A stretch of 64,000 bases of DNA, taken from positions 248,001-312,000 of the forward strand of contig NZ_LNTU01000023.1 of assembly GCF_001558695.1 (NCBI RefSeq), given 5' to 3'. The translations under genes were made by a program, and so were the position numbers. The notes under the pieces are model-generated. The model did not search any database. It was not told the origin of the DNA and was given only the letters and a program-made list of their open reading frames with translations. Shown one piece after another: positions 52,168 through 59,429 of the stretch (position 1 is its first letter; each line of letters opens with the position of its first letter). The DNA comes from Paramesorhizobium deserti (GTDB lineage: Bacteria; Pseudomonadota; Alphaproteobacteria; Rhizobiales; Rhizobiaceae).

Positions 52168-52449
52168 ATGGAAGCTCTTCTTCCCATCATCATTCAGCTG
52201 GTTTCCGGTGCTGTCGGCGGCAACATTGCCGGCGCGGCCAAGAACCTCAGCCTCGGCACGGCTGGAAACACAGTGGCAGGCGGCATCGGCGGCGTTTTGC
52301 TCAGCCAGCTTCTGCCGCTTTTGAGCAATGGCGGTCTCGATTCCGTACTCAACGGCGTTGTCGGTCATATCGCCGGCGGTGGCATCGGCGGCCTCGTGTT
52401 GACCGCCATCGTTGGCCTGATCAAGAACTCGGTTGCCAGCAAGGCTTGA
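52168..52449 (+). CDS. Small Gly-rich hydrophobic protein (93 aa)
   Basis: A 93-residue protein, almost entirely hydrophobic with Gly, Ala and Leu, and with GxxxG-type patterns (SGAVGGNIAGAAKN, GGIGGVLLSQLLPLL, GGGIGGLVLTAIVG). Two or three short membrane-embedded helices are likely. There is no signal peptidase site. It looks like a self-assembling membrane protein; no family name is assigned. A Shine-Dalgarno-like GGGGTG precedes ATG 52168. A strong terminator follows at 52584-52612. Confidence 0.6.
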   Translation: MEALLPIIIQLVSGAVGGNIAGAAKNLSLGTAGNTVAGGIGGVLLSQLLPLLSNGGLDSVLNGVVGHIAGGGIGGLVLTAIVGLIKNSVASKA

Positions 52450-52583
52450 GCTGAACCGCATGGGCGGGATCGGATAGGCCCCCCCACTGGCCTTTCCAAT
52501 CAGGTCATGCGTGAATGCCGGGATGGGAATCGATCGGCCGCCGTGCGGCCGGTCACAGAGGGAATTGCCATACCTTACAGTTT

Positions 52584-52612
52584 ACGGGCGGTCTTTTGAC
52601 CGCCCGTTTTCT
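52584..52612 (+). terminator. Rho-independent terminator
   Basis: ACGGGCGGTC, TTTT loop and GACCGCCCGT (10-bp perfect stem), followed by TTTCTTT. It follows the small Gly-rich gene. Confidence 0.85.
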
Positions 52613-52705
52613 TTGAGATATCCGGTTGAGGGGCAGAGCGGACTTTGATCGACACCGTCTTTCCCGTAGAAACCTACAAACCTTTTTCGCCACCGGAGGC
52701 AGCCC

Positions 52706-53350
52706 ATGGGCCAATTGAAGGCAATCATCGTTCCCGTTACGCCGTTCCAGCAGAATTGCACGATCCTGTTCGATGATGAGGAGAAGAAGGGTGTGGTGGT
52801 CGATCCGGGCGGTGATGTGGACCAGATATTGGAGGCGATACGTTCCAAGGGGATCGTGATCGAAGCGATCTGGCTCACCCACGGTCATATCGACCATGCA
52901 GGCGGCGCGCTCGATCTGAAGGAAGCGCTCGGCGTCGAGATCATCGGCCCGCACGAGGCAGACAAGTTCCTTCTCGACAGCATCGAGATCGTCGCGCCGC
53001 AATATGGCATTGGCGGCGGGTTCCGCAACGTAGCGCCGGACCGCTGGCTTCAGGACGGGGACACGGTTTCCTTCGGCGGTCATCAATTCGAGGTGCTGCA
53101 TTGTCCCGGTCATGCGCCAGGGCATGTCATCTTTTTCAACGGGCAAGCGAAATTCGCCCATGTGGGGGATGTGCTGTTCCACGGTTCGATCGGGCGCACC
53201 GATCTGCCGGGCGGCGATCATGCGGCTCTCATCCGGTCAATCAAGGAAAAGCTCTTGCCGCTTGGCGACGATATCGGTTTCATCTGCGGCCATGGGCCGG
53301 GCGGCCGTTTCGGCGAGGAGCGGCGGACCAATCCGTTCCTGGTGGGATAG
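52706..53350 (+). CDS. Metallo-beta-lactamase fold hydrolase (glyoxalase II-like)
   Basis: A 214-residue MBL-fold hydrolase. The metal motif THGHIDHAGG lies near residues 53-62, HCPGHAPGH near 132, GDVLFHGSIGRTDLPGG near 153, and a late HGPGG. This GloB-like group hydrolyses thioesters or related substrates, which is not determined. It stands alone between two terminators. Confidence 0.92.
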   Translation: MGQLKAIIVPVTPFQQNCTILFDDEEKKGVVVDPGGDVDQILEAIRSKGIVIEAIWLTHGHIDHAGGALDLKEALGVEIIGPHEADKFLLDSIEIVAPQYGIGGGFRNVAPDRWLQDGDTVSFGGHQFEVLHCPGHAPGHVIFFNGQAKFAHVGDVLFHGSIGRTDLPGGDHAALIRSIKEKLLPLGDDIGFICGHGPGGRFGEERRTNPFLVG

Positions 53351-53373
53351 GGGCGGGTCCAGATCGCCAAACA

Positions 53374-53402
53374 AAAAGCCGCCGGAGGACCCGACGGCTT
53401 TT
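53374..53402. terminator. Bidirectional terminator between MBL gene and BA14K gene
   Basis: AAAAGCCG and CGGCTTTT flank a 13-nt loop. Both strands present a T-run after the stem, fitting the convergent genes on either side. Confidence 0.75.
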
Positions 53403-53422
53403 ATCATGCGTATCCGTATGGA

Positions 53423-53875
53423 TCAGTTGGCGGTGCAGAAATGATCTGCGCCGTCATAGCCGCGATAGGTGCCCGTCTGCGGGTTGAACGAGCGGTAACG
53501 GTCGGAGCAGTAGCGGTACCATTCGCGCGACCATGGCTCATAGCCGCCATAGCGCTGGTAGGTGACGACGCGGCGCGGGGCGGGTGGGTAATAAGCCGGA
53601 GGAGCCGGCTGATAGATGACAGGACCCGGTTCGACATAGCGCGGCTGCGACAGCGCGCTGCCGATCAGGGCGCCGGCCGCAAGACCGACAGCACCGGCTG
53701 CCCATGCATCGCGATGATCATTGCGATGGCGATGATATGGGCGGTCCCAGCCTCCATGATGACGCCAGCCGCGGCGGCCCCAATCGTCGGCCGATGCGGT
53801 AGTGATCGATAGCGGTGCCACCACGGCTGCCACCGATGCGGTGGCCAGAATTGCTGCCTTAACAAAGCGGTTCAT
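53423..53875 (-). CDS. BA14K family protein
   Basis: A 150-residue secreted protein of the BA14K (Brucella 14-kDa immunoreactive) family. Signal peptide at residues 1-29 (ends ASA), a His/Arg-rich segment, a hydrophobic Gly-rich stretch (AAGAVGLAAGALIGSALS), and the C-terminal motif WYRYCSDRYRSFNPQTGTYRGYDG characteristic of the family. Role in the envelope is not known in detail. Confidence 0.9.
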   Translation of the reverse strand: MNRFVKAAILATASVAAVVAPLSITTASADDWGRRGWRHHGGWDRPYHRHRNDHRDAWAAGAVGLAAGALIGSALSQPRYVEPGPVIYQPAPPAYYPPAPRRVVTYQRYGGYEPWSREWYRYCSDRYRSFNPQTGTYRGYDGADHFCTAN

Positions 53876-54063
53876 TTGGTGCCTCCTTCAGAAGCATGAA
53901 TATTCCCGGCTGGACAATGTTCAGATACCAACCATGGTAGCGGTTTATCCGAAGCCGCATGAACGCAAGCTGAACAGTTAACGCGGTATTATTATGGCCG
54001 GAATCTGACCGGCAAACCGCTCCCACAGAATAGTTCCGATGCCGGGGCGATGCTTTCAAGGCA

Positions 54064-54092
54064 ACAAAAAACCCCGGCTTGTGGCCGGGGTT
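54064..54092 (-). terminator. Terminator of the cold shock gene
   Basis: On the minus strand AACCCCGGC, CACAA and GCCGGGGTT are followed by six T. It lies 28 bp after the stop of the cold shock gene. Confidence 0.85.
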
Positions 54093-54119
54093 CGTTCCGG
54101 TTCGACCGGGAACGAAGTG

Positions 54120-54335
54120 TCAGTCGGCGACCGAAATATTGACAGCTTTCGGGCCCTTGCCGCGGCGATCCGGCTCGGTGTCGAAGCTAACTTTCTGATT
54201 GTCGGCAAGGCCCGTGAGGCCGGAAGCCTGCACGGCGGAGATATGGACGAAGATGTCCGGACCGCCATTATCAGGCTTGATGAAGCCGAAGCCTTTTTCG
54301 CTGTTGAAGAATTTGACCAAACCGGTCTGTGCCAT
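54120..54335 (-). CDS. Cold shock domain protein (CspA family)
   Basis: A 71-residue single CSD protein. RNP1 is KGFGFI (KGFGFIKPDNGGPDIF) and RNP2 is IFVHIS. It binds single-stranded RNA or DNA. AAGGAA precedes the ATG. The mRNA leader from a predicted TATAAG -10 at 54485-54490 is about 140 nt and folds into CCACTCCCC/GGGGAGTGG (54360-54379) upstream of the ribosome binding site; a temperature-responsive role is inference. Confidence 0.95.
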   Translation of the reverse strand: MAQTGLVKFFNSEKGFGFIKPDNGGPDIFVHISAVQASGLTGLADNQKVSFDTEPDRRGKGPKAVNISVAD

Positions 54336-54684
54336 GGGATCCGTTCCTTTTCCTTGGCGCCACTCCCCTGGGGGAGTGGATTTAGTAGAACCGCCATGCG
54401 AACCACGCCCGGCGGAGGGTCATGCAGGCAGTTCTCGAAATCAGGGAAGGAGCCGATCATTGCCAGGAAATTCCCGGCCCGGGACTTATAGCGGTTCCGG
54501 CACGCCGTTTCTTCCAGTCTTCCATTGTTCGCAAAATGCCCGAACGGGGTGAGACTGATCCATGAAGCGAATTTTGGCAAGCGAATTTTGGCGGAACAGG
54601 CGTTTTTCGCCTTATTTCGGCCGCAACCAGCATAAGCCTTGGCCGCCGGATTTCACAGTCCAATTCATTTCCGTAGAAGGGTTG
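54336..54684. other. Leader of the cold shock gene and upstream spacer
   Basis: It contains the perfect 9-bp palindrome CCACTCCCC/GGGGAGTGG (54360-54379), TATAAG on the minus strand at 54485-54490, and an A/T-rich stretch towards 54684. No ORF was found in it. The end of the leftward lytic transglycosylase gene lies at its right side. Confidence 0.5.
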
Positions 54685-55692
54685 TCAACGGTTTTTCAGG
54701 ACAATGCAGGCGCCGCCGGCTGCACGCAATTTGCTGCAGAAGAGGTCCGCCTCGGCACGGCTGTCGGCGCCGACCCTGACGGCATAGATGCCTTGCCGGC
54801 CCATCGGCGAGCGGATGCGGCTGACCACGGCAGGATGCCCCTTGAGGATGGACGAGAACTGGCGCTTCGTGCGGTCCCACTGGGCGACGGCGGCCGTGCG
54901 GCGGAAATTGCCCGCCACCTGGACGCCCCAGGGCTTCGGCTTGATGCGCGCCATGGGAATGGTCGCGGCCTTGACGATGGGCAGCCGGCGACAGGCCTGA
55001 TCGAAGGGGAGTTTGGCGTCGAGCGGGCGCGGCTGCAGTTTCGCTCCGGCGGCAAAATCATCCGCCGCATGGCCGGTGATGTCGAGCACATATTGTTCGG
55101 TTTCGAGCGGCAGGAAACCGCCCGATTTCAGCCATGAGGAAACCCGTCTGGCGCCGGCATTATAAGCGGCGGCCGCCAATCCCCAATTGCCGAAGACACC
55201 GCGCAGATCCTTGAGAAAGGCCGCCGAGGCCGGAATGGCCTGCTTGACGTCGAACGGGTCTGCAAGGCCGCGCTCCTTCGCGGTGTAGGGCATGAACTGC
55301 GCGATGCCCTGTGCTCCGACGGGACTGACGGCCCGATAGTCGAAACGGCTTTCCTTCCAGATCAGACGGGCGAAGAAATCGCGCGGCAGGCCGTGTTGGT
55401 CGGCATTGGCGGCGATCAGCGAGCAAATCTGTGCGACGGTCGGAGCTTTTGCCGGCGGCTCCTCCGGTTTCTCTTCTGGCGGTTGCGGCGGCGGCATTGT
55501 TCCAGCAGTGGCAGGTTTTTCCTCCGCCGGGGTCAGCGGCGATGCCGGCATCGGCTCCGCCAATGCGCCGGTCGAATTCAGGGGCAGGCCAGAAGTCAGG
55601 CCAAGAAAGGTGATAACAATGATTTGGCGGAAAAGCCGGCCCGGATATCCCGGTCGGCCATCTGTTCCAAAGCTGGCGTCCCTCTTGCCCAA
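54685..55692 (-). CDS. Lytic transglycosylase with SPOR domain
   Basis: A 335-residue periplasmic enzyme that cleaves peptidoglycan glycan strands. An N-terminal hydrophobic segment near residues 21-44 acts as signal or anchor, followed by a Pro/Glu-rich linker. The SLT domain begins near residue 85: GLPRDFFARLIWKESRFDYR, with the catalytic Glu in WKES, then GAQGIAQFMPYTAKERG, AYNAGARRV. The last 80 residues are a SPOR domain (WGVQVAGNF, then VRVGADSRAEADLFCSKLRA). SPOR binds denuded glycan, so it is probably active at the septum. Confidence 0.9.
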   Translation of the reverse strand: MGKRDASFGTDGRPGYPGRLFRQIIVITFLGLTSGLPLNSTGALAEPMPASPLTPAEEKPATAGTMPPPQPPEEKPEEPPAKAPTVAQICSLIAANADQHGLPRDFFARLIWKESRFDYRAVSPVGAQGIAQFMPYTAKERGLADPFDVKQAIPASAAFLKDLRGVFGNWGLAAAAYNAGARRVSSWLKSGGFLPLETEQYVLDITGHAADDFAAGAKLQPRPLDAKLPFDQACRRLPIVKAATIPMARIKPKPWGVQVAGNFRRTAAVAQWDRTKRQFSSILKGHPAVVSRIRSPMGRQGIYAVRVGADSRAEADLFCSKLRAAGGACIVLKNR

Positions 55693-55896
55693 ATGCCGTG
55701 TCCTCGCGCAGCAGCCATGATCGCCTAGAGAATAAGCATAGACCGGTCAAAAAGCGAAGCGGGCAATGGGATGGTGGTGAACGGCTTCTTTCTCCCCGCC
55801 TTGCCATTCGGGCGTGCTGTTTTACGATAGTTTAGGGGATGGGAATCGCGCGCTGGAAGAGAACGCGGTCGAGGGCGAGAACAAGGAGAGGGTTTG

Positions 55897-56343
55897 ATGA
55901 CAATCATCCATATGAACATGCCTGGACTGGGTCCGCTTGCAGCGGCACTGCTGCTGACGGGCTGCGTCGCCGTCGAGAATGGCGGGGGGCCAGCAGGGCC
56001 TCGGCCGGACGGGCCGCAAATGTGTCCGATGATCTATGCTCCGGTCTGCGGCGAGCGTGGTGGCAGGCGCCAGACCTTTGGCAATTCCTGCCAGGCCGGT
56101 GCGGAAGGATACCGGGTCGTGCATCGCGGCGAATGTGGGCGCCGCGGCCAAGGCAACTGGACCGGCGGTGGGCCGGGACCTGTCATCCCGCCGCGTCCGG
56201 GAAGGCCGGAGCGGCCGGAGTTCTGCACAAGGGAATACGCGCCTGTCTGCGCGCGGCGCGGCGGTTCCGTTCGCACGTTCCCGAATTCCTGCGAGGCGGA
56301 ACGCGGTGGCTACAGCATCATCGGCAGAGGTCCTTGCCGATAA
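55897..56343 (+). CDS. Lipoprotein with two Kazal-type protease-inhibitor-like repeats
   Basis: A 148-residue envelope lipoprotein. Lipobox LLTGC ends the signal peptide near residue 23. Two Kazal-like repeats follow: repeat 1 begins CPMIYAPVCGERGG with FGNSCQA and GEC, repeat 2 begins CTREYAPVCARRGG with FPNSCEAE and GPC. Each has four Cys, less than the six of classic eukaryotic Kazal domains, as is normal in bacteria. A Pro/Gly-rich linker joins them. It may guard the cell against serine proteases. AGGAGAGG precedes ATG 55897. Confidence 0.85.
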   Translation: MTIIHMNMPGLGPLAAALLLTGCVAVENGGGPAGPRPDGPQMCPMIYAPVCGERGGRRQTFGNSCQAGAEGYRVVHRGECGRRGQGNWTGGGPGPVIPPRPGRPERPEFCTREYAPVCARRGGSVRTFPNSCEAERGGYSIIGRGPCR

Positions 56344-56385
56344 TGGTGATATGATGGGGCGGGTTTTGGGGAGAGGAGAGTATCC

Positions 56386-56790
56386 ATGAGCACCCGTGAA
56401 ACCCGCAACATCAGCATTGCCATCGAACGCGACTGGCGCGACGTCAGCGCATTCCTGGCGCGGCCGGAGAACTTTCCCCTATGGGCCTCCGGCCTCGCCA
56501 ATGGTCTGGAAAGATCCGGAGAAGAGTGGCTCGCCGATGGGCCGTCGGGCCGCGTGCGGATCCACTTTTCGCCGCCCAATGAATTCGGCGTCGCCGACCA
56601 TACGGTCTTTCTCGGCGACGGGAACGAGGTCTACGTTCCACTTCGGGTCATTCGCAACGGTGGGGGCAGCGAGGTTATCTTCACGCTGTTCCGGATTGAA
56701 GAGATGGGCGATGAACTCTTCCGCAGGGACACCGAATGGATTGAGCGGGACCTGAAGCAGTTGAAGGAATTGCTGGAAAAGGCGCTCTGA
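56386..56790 (+). CDS. SRPBCC (START-like) family protein
   Basis: A 134-residue START/polyketide-cyclase-like protein. The IAIERDWRDVSAFLARPENFPLWASGL start is the family beta-alpha opening, followed by alternating strands and a C-terminal helix (TEWIERDLKQLKELLEKAL). A hydrophobic ligand pocket is expected; the ligand is unknown. AGGAG precedes the ATG. It stands between the Kazal lipoprotein gene and the convergent HxlR gene. Confidence 0.8.
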   Translation: MSTRETRNISIAIERDWRDVSAFLARPENFPLWASGLANGLERSGEEWLADGPSGRVRIHFSPPNEFGVADHTVFLGDGNEVYVPLRVIRNGGGSEVIFTLFRIEEMGDELFRRDTEWIERDLKQLKELLEKAL

Positions 56791-56799
56791 GGCTTGTTG

Positions 56800-57180
56800 C
56801 TATGCGACATCCCCAAGCGGAGTGGCTGCCGCAGTCGGCTTGCCGAAGCGGCTGATATTGGCATCGCCCCATTCCTTCAGCGCCAGCAGGATCGGCTCGA
56901 TGCTGCGGCCCAGTGGCGAGAGGCTGTATTCCACCTTCGGCGGCACCTCGGCATAGACCTTGCGCACGATCAGCCCGTCTTCCTCCAGTTCGCGCAACTG
57001 GTTGGTCAGCATGCGCTGGGTGACGTCGGGTATCTGGCGGCGGATTTCGTTAAAGCGCATCGTGCCACCCAGAAGATGGAACAGCACGACGCATTTCCAT
57101 TTGCCGTCGATGAGGCTGATCGCAGCCTCTACAGAGCAGCCGGGAAGGCAGTCGAGACGGGAATGGCGGATCTTGGCCAT
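56800..57180 (-). CDS. HxlR-family transcriptional regulator
   Basis: A 126-residue winged-helix regulator. The typical Cys-bearing start CLPGCSVEAAISLIDGKWK, then GGTMRFNEIRRQIPDVTQRMLTNQL and wing EVPPKVEYSLSPLGRS, is present. The two Cys at 11 and 15 may sense thiol-reactive compounds. It is divergent from the oxidoreductase-VOC pair, its probable target. The spacer has TAAGTAC and GTGCACTA as an imperfect inverted repeat (57199-57222). Confidence 0.92.
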   Translation of the reverse strand: MAKIRHSRLDCLPGCSVEAAISLIDGKWKCVVLFHLLGGTMRFNEIRRQIPDVTQRMLTNQLRELEEDGLIVRKVYAEVPPKVEYSLSPLGRSIEPILLALKEWGDANISRFGKPTAAATPLGDVA

Positions 57181-57292
57181 GTCGGTATCCTTTGGTGCCT
57201 AAGTACAAAAAGGTGCACTATGGGCGATTTTTGTGCGTATTTTCAGATTTCAATCGTAGCTGCATATAGGTTCCATAGCAAATGGAGCAAGC

Positions 57293-58318
57293 ATGATGAA
57301 AGCAGTTGCCTATGAGCAAGCCGGAAGCCTCGACCGCGCCGATGCGCTGTCGGACGTAACCTTGAAAAAGCCTGATGCCATTGGACGAGACCTTTTGGTC
57401 AAGGTGGAGGCGGTTTCTGTTAATCCGGTGGACTACAAGATACGGAGCGCCGTTTCGGCCGAGCCGGGCCAATGGAAGGTGTTGGGCTGGGATGCCGTTG
57501 GCACGGTGGTCGAAGCCGGCGATGCGGTGAAGAATTTTAGGGTTGGAGACCAGGTGTGGTATGCGGGTTCGCTCACGCGGCCCGGCGCGAACAGCGAATT
57601 CCATCTGGTGGATGAGCGCATTGTCGGGCACAAGCCGACCTCGCTCTCCAAAATGGAAGCCGCGGCACTGCCCCTGACTTCGATCACTGCCTGGGAGATG
57701 CTGTTCGACCGGCTGGATGTGCGCAAGCCCGTGCCGGGCACGGTCAACGCCATCCTGATCATCGGCGGGGCAGGGGGTGTCGGCTCGATCGCGATCCAGC
57801 TCGTTCGCGCATTGACCGATCTGACGGTCATTGCCACCGCTTCACGCGCCGAGACGCGGGAATGGGTGAAGCAGCTCGGTGCGCATCATATCATCGACCA
57901 CAGCAAGCCGCTGGCGGCGCAAGTGGAAGCGCTCGGTATCGGCAAACCGGCCTTTGTCTTCTCCACCACGGAAACCTTGCGCCATCTTGCCGAAATCGTC
58001 GAGCTGATCGCGCCGCAGGGCCGGTTCGGCCTGATCGATGATCCGGACGTGCTGAATATTGTGCCCTTCAAGCGCAAGTCCGTTTCGGTGCATTGGGAGC
58101 TGATGTTCACCCGCTCCCTGTTCGAAACAGCGGATATGGATGCCCAGGGCCGCCTTCTGGATGAGGTGGCGCGGCTTGTCGACGAAGGCAGGATCAAGTC
58201 GACGCTGACCGATGTGCTGTCGCCGATCAACGCAGAAAATCTCAAGAAGGCCCATGCCATCCTTGAAAGCGGCAGGGCGCGGGGTAAGATTGTGGTCGAA
58301 GGATGGGAGGACGCATGA
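57293..58318 (+). CDS. Zinc-type alcohol dehydrogenase-like / quinone oxidoreductase (MDR family)
   Basis: A 341-residue medium-chain reductase. NADP-binding motif is IIGGAGGVGSIAIQLVRAL near residues 158-176; the N-terminal part has VNPVDYKIRSA, GWDAVGTVVEAG. The classic zinc-binding Cys and His residues are absent, which fits the quinone-oxidoreductase branch. GGAG precedes ATG 57293. It is coupled to the next gene by an ATGA overlap and is divergent from the HxlR regulator. Confidence 0.92.
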   Translation: MMKAVAYEQAGSLDRADALSDVTLKKPDAIGRDLLVKVEAVSVNPVDYKIRSAVSAEPGQWKVLGWDAVGTVVEAGDAVKNFRVGDQVWYAGSLTRPGANSEFHLVDERIVGHKPTSLSKMEAAALPLTSITAWEMLFDRLDVRKPVPGTVNAILIIGGAGGVGSIAIQLVRALTDLTVIATASRAETREWVKQLGAHHIIDHSKPLAAQVEALGIGKPAFVFSTTETLRHLAEIVELIAPQGRFGLIDDPDVLNIVPFKRKSVSVHWELMFTRSLFETADMDAQGRLLDEVARLVDEGRIKSTLTDVLSPINAENLKKAHAILESGRARGKIVVEGWEDA

Positions 58319-58668
58319 AGGTCAAGCGCATCGTCGCCAATATCGCTACGCCTGATATCGCTCTTGCCAAGCGGTTCTATCAGGGTGTGCTCGACCTCGA
58401 TGTGCTGATGGACCATGGCTGGATCATGACCTACGGCTCGCGCGAACAGGCGAGCGTTCAGGTCAGCTTCGCCGTGGAGGGCGGCTCCGGCACGCCAGTG
58501 CCGGACCTTTCGATCGAGGTCGATGATGTCGACGCCGCGCTGCTGCGCATGAAGGAGGCGGGATTTGCCATAGAATACGGGCCCGCCGACGAGCCCTGGG
58601 GCGTGCGCCGCTTCTATGTGCGCGATCCCTTCAGCAGGCTCGTCAATATTCTGAGCCATCGTGATTGA
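58315..58668 (+). CDS. VOC (glyoxalase/bleomycin-resistance) family protein
   Basis: A 117-residue vicinal-oxygen-chelate protein. Residues 1-45 (ANIATPDIALAKRFYQGVLDLDVLMDHG) form the first module and SIEVDDVDAALLRMKEAGF with the second Pro/Trp-containing module follow. Metal ligands of true glyoxalases are only partly present, so a binding or lyase function is not decided. It is coupled to the oxidoreductase gene. Confidence 0.87.
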   Translation: MKVKRIVANIATPDIALAKRFYQGVLDLDVLMDHGWIMTYGSREQASVQVSFAVEGGSGTPVPDLSIEVDDVDAALLRMKEAGFAIEYGPADEPWGVRRFYVRDPFSRLVNILSHRD

Positions 58669-58781
58669 TAGTGGTGCTCCGCGCCTGGATTCCATCGCGC
58701 AGGCCGGCTTCATCTGTCCTTGGCCATAGAACCCCGGGTCGAGCTCGAAGCTGACGACAGGATATGAGACGCGGCGCTTGC

Positions 58782-59267
58782 TTAATTTGCGGCTATTTTC
58801 ATTGAGGCGTTTAGTCGCCAATAGTAATATAGAATAATGAAAATTGCTGGAGGAAGATCGTAAATAGCGCTTTCATCTATATTTTCACGCCATCCGATAA
58901 TCTGAATAGTAGTATAATAAAACATAGATACTAAAAGTAATATAACAATTGATTTTATAAGAACGGGAAAGCTTATGCATATCATTCTTTCTATAAAATC
59001 TTTATCGTCTCCTGATTTATTTGTTTTATAGCATAATGTTGATCCTATAATAAAGGATATTATATTTATTGAGTCTATAATGTAGTCAAACTTGTTTATA
59101 TTTCCTGTGTATAGATATGTTGTTACAATTGGGCTTGATAAAACGGTTGTAATAAAAATGAATAAAATAAAGTATAGGTACTTTTCTTTCGAAGAAACTG
59201 CATTGTCTTTAAGGCGCAGCGCCAATTCCTGATCGTTGATGAAATTCATGTATTTTTCCAAGGACAA
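58782..59267 (-). CDS. AT-rich hypothetical membrane protein (161 aa)
   Basis: A 161-residue protein whose codons are very AT-rich (many ATA, AAT, TTT), unlike the rest of the window. The N-terminus is hydrophilic, then four hydrophobic segments follow, at about 31-52, 63-80, 95-117 and 137-150 (YLYFILFIFITTVLSSPIVT, IIDSINIISFIIGSTLC, FPVLIKSIVILLLVSMFYYT, PPAIFIILYYY). No family is recognised. It lies downstream of uvrB on the same strand. The base composition suggests recent gain from a low-GC source. Confidence 0.72.
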   Translation of the reverse strand: MSLEKYMNFINDQELALRLKDNAVSSKEKYLYFILFIFITTVLSSPIVTTYLYTGNINKFDYIIDSINIISFIIGSTLCYKTNKSGDDKDFIERMICISFPVLIKSIVILLLVSMFYYTTIQIIGWRENIDESAIYDLPPAIFIILYYYWRLNASMKIAAN

Positions 59268-59429
59268 TTATATTCTTATGGTTGTAATAATATTGAAATA
59301 CGACGCAATGCGGGAAAAGGCAACTGCCGTAATGGTTTCCGCAGGAGCGAGGCAACAATAATCGCCTTGCTTCCTTCGTCGGTCAGATTGCCGATTAAAA
59401 TAGCGGACTTTCAGCCCGTCGGGCGGTGT

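Noticed and set aside
58732-58750. CCCGGGTCGAGCTCGAA as cloning-vector polylinker
   Set aside because: The match is short, flanking sequence is genomic in character, and no other vector sequence is present.
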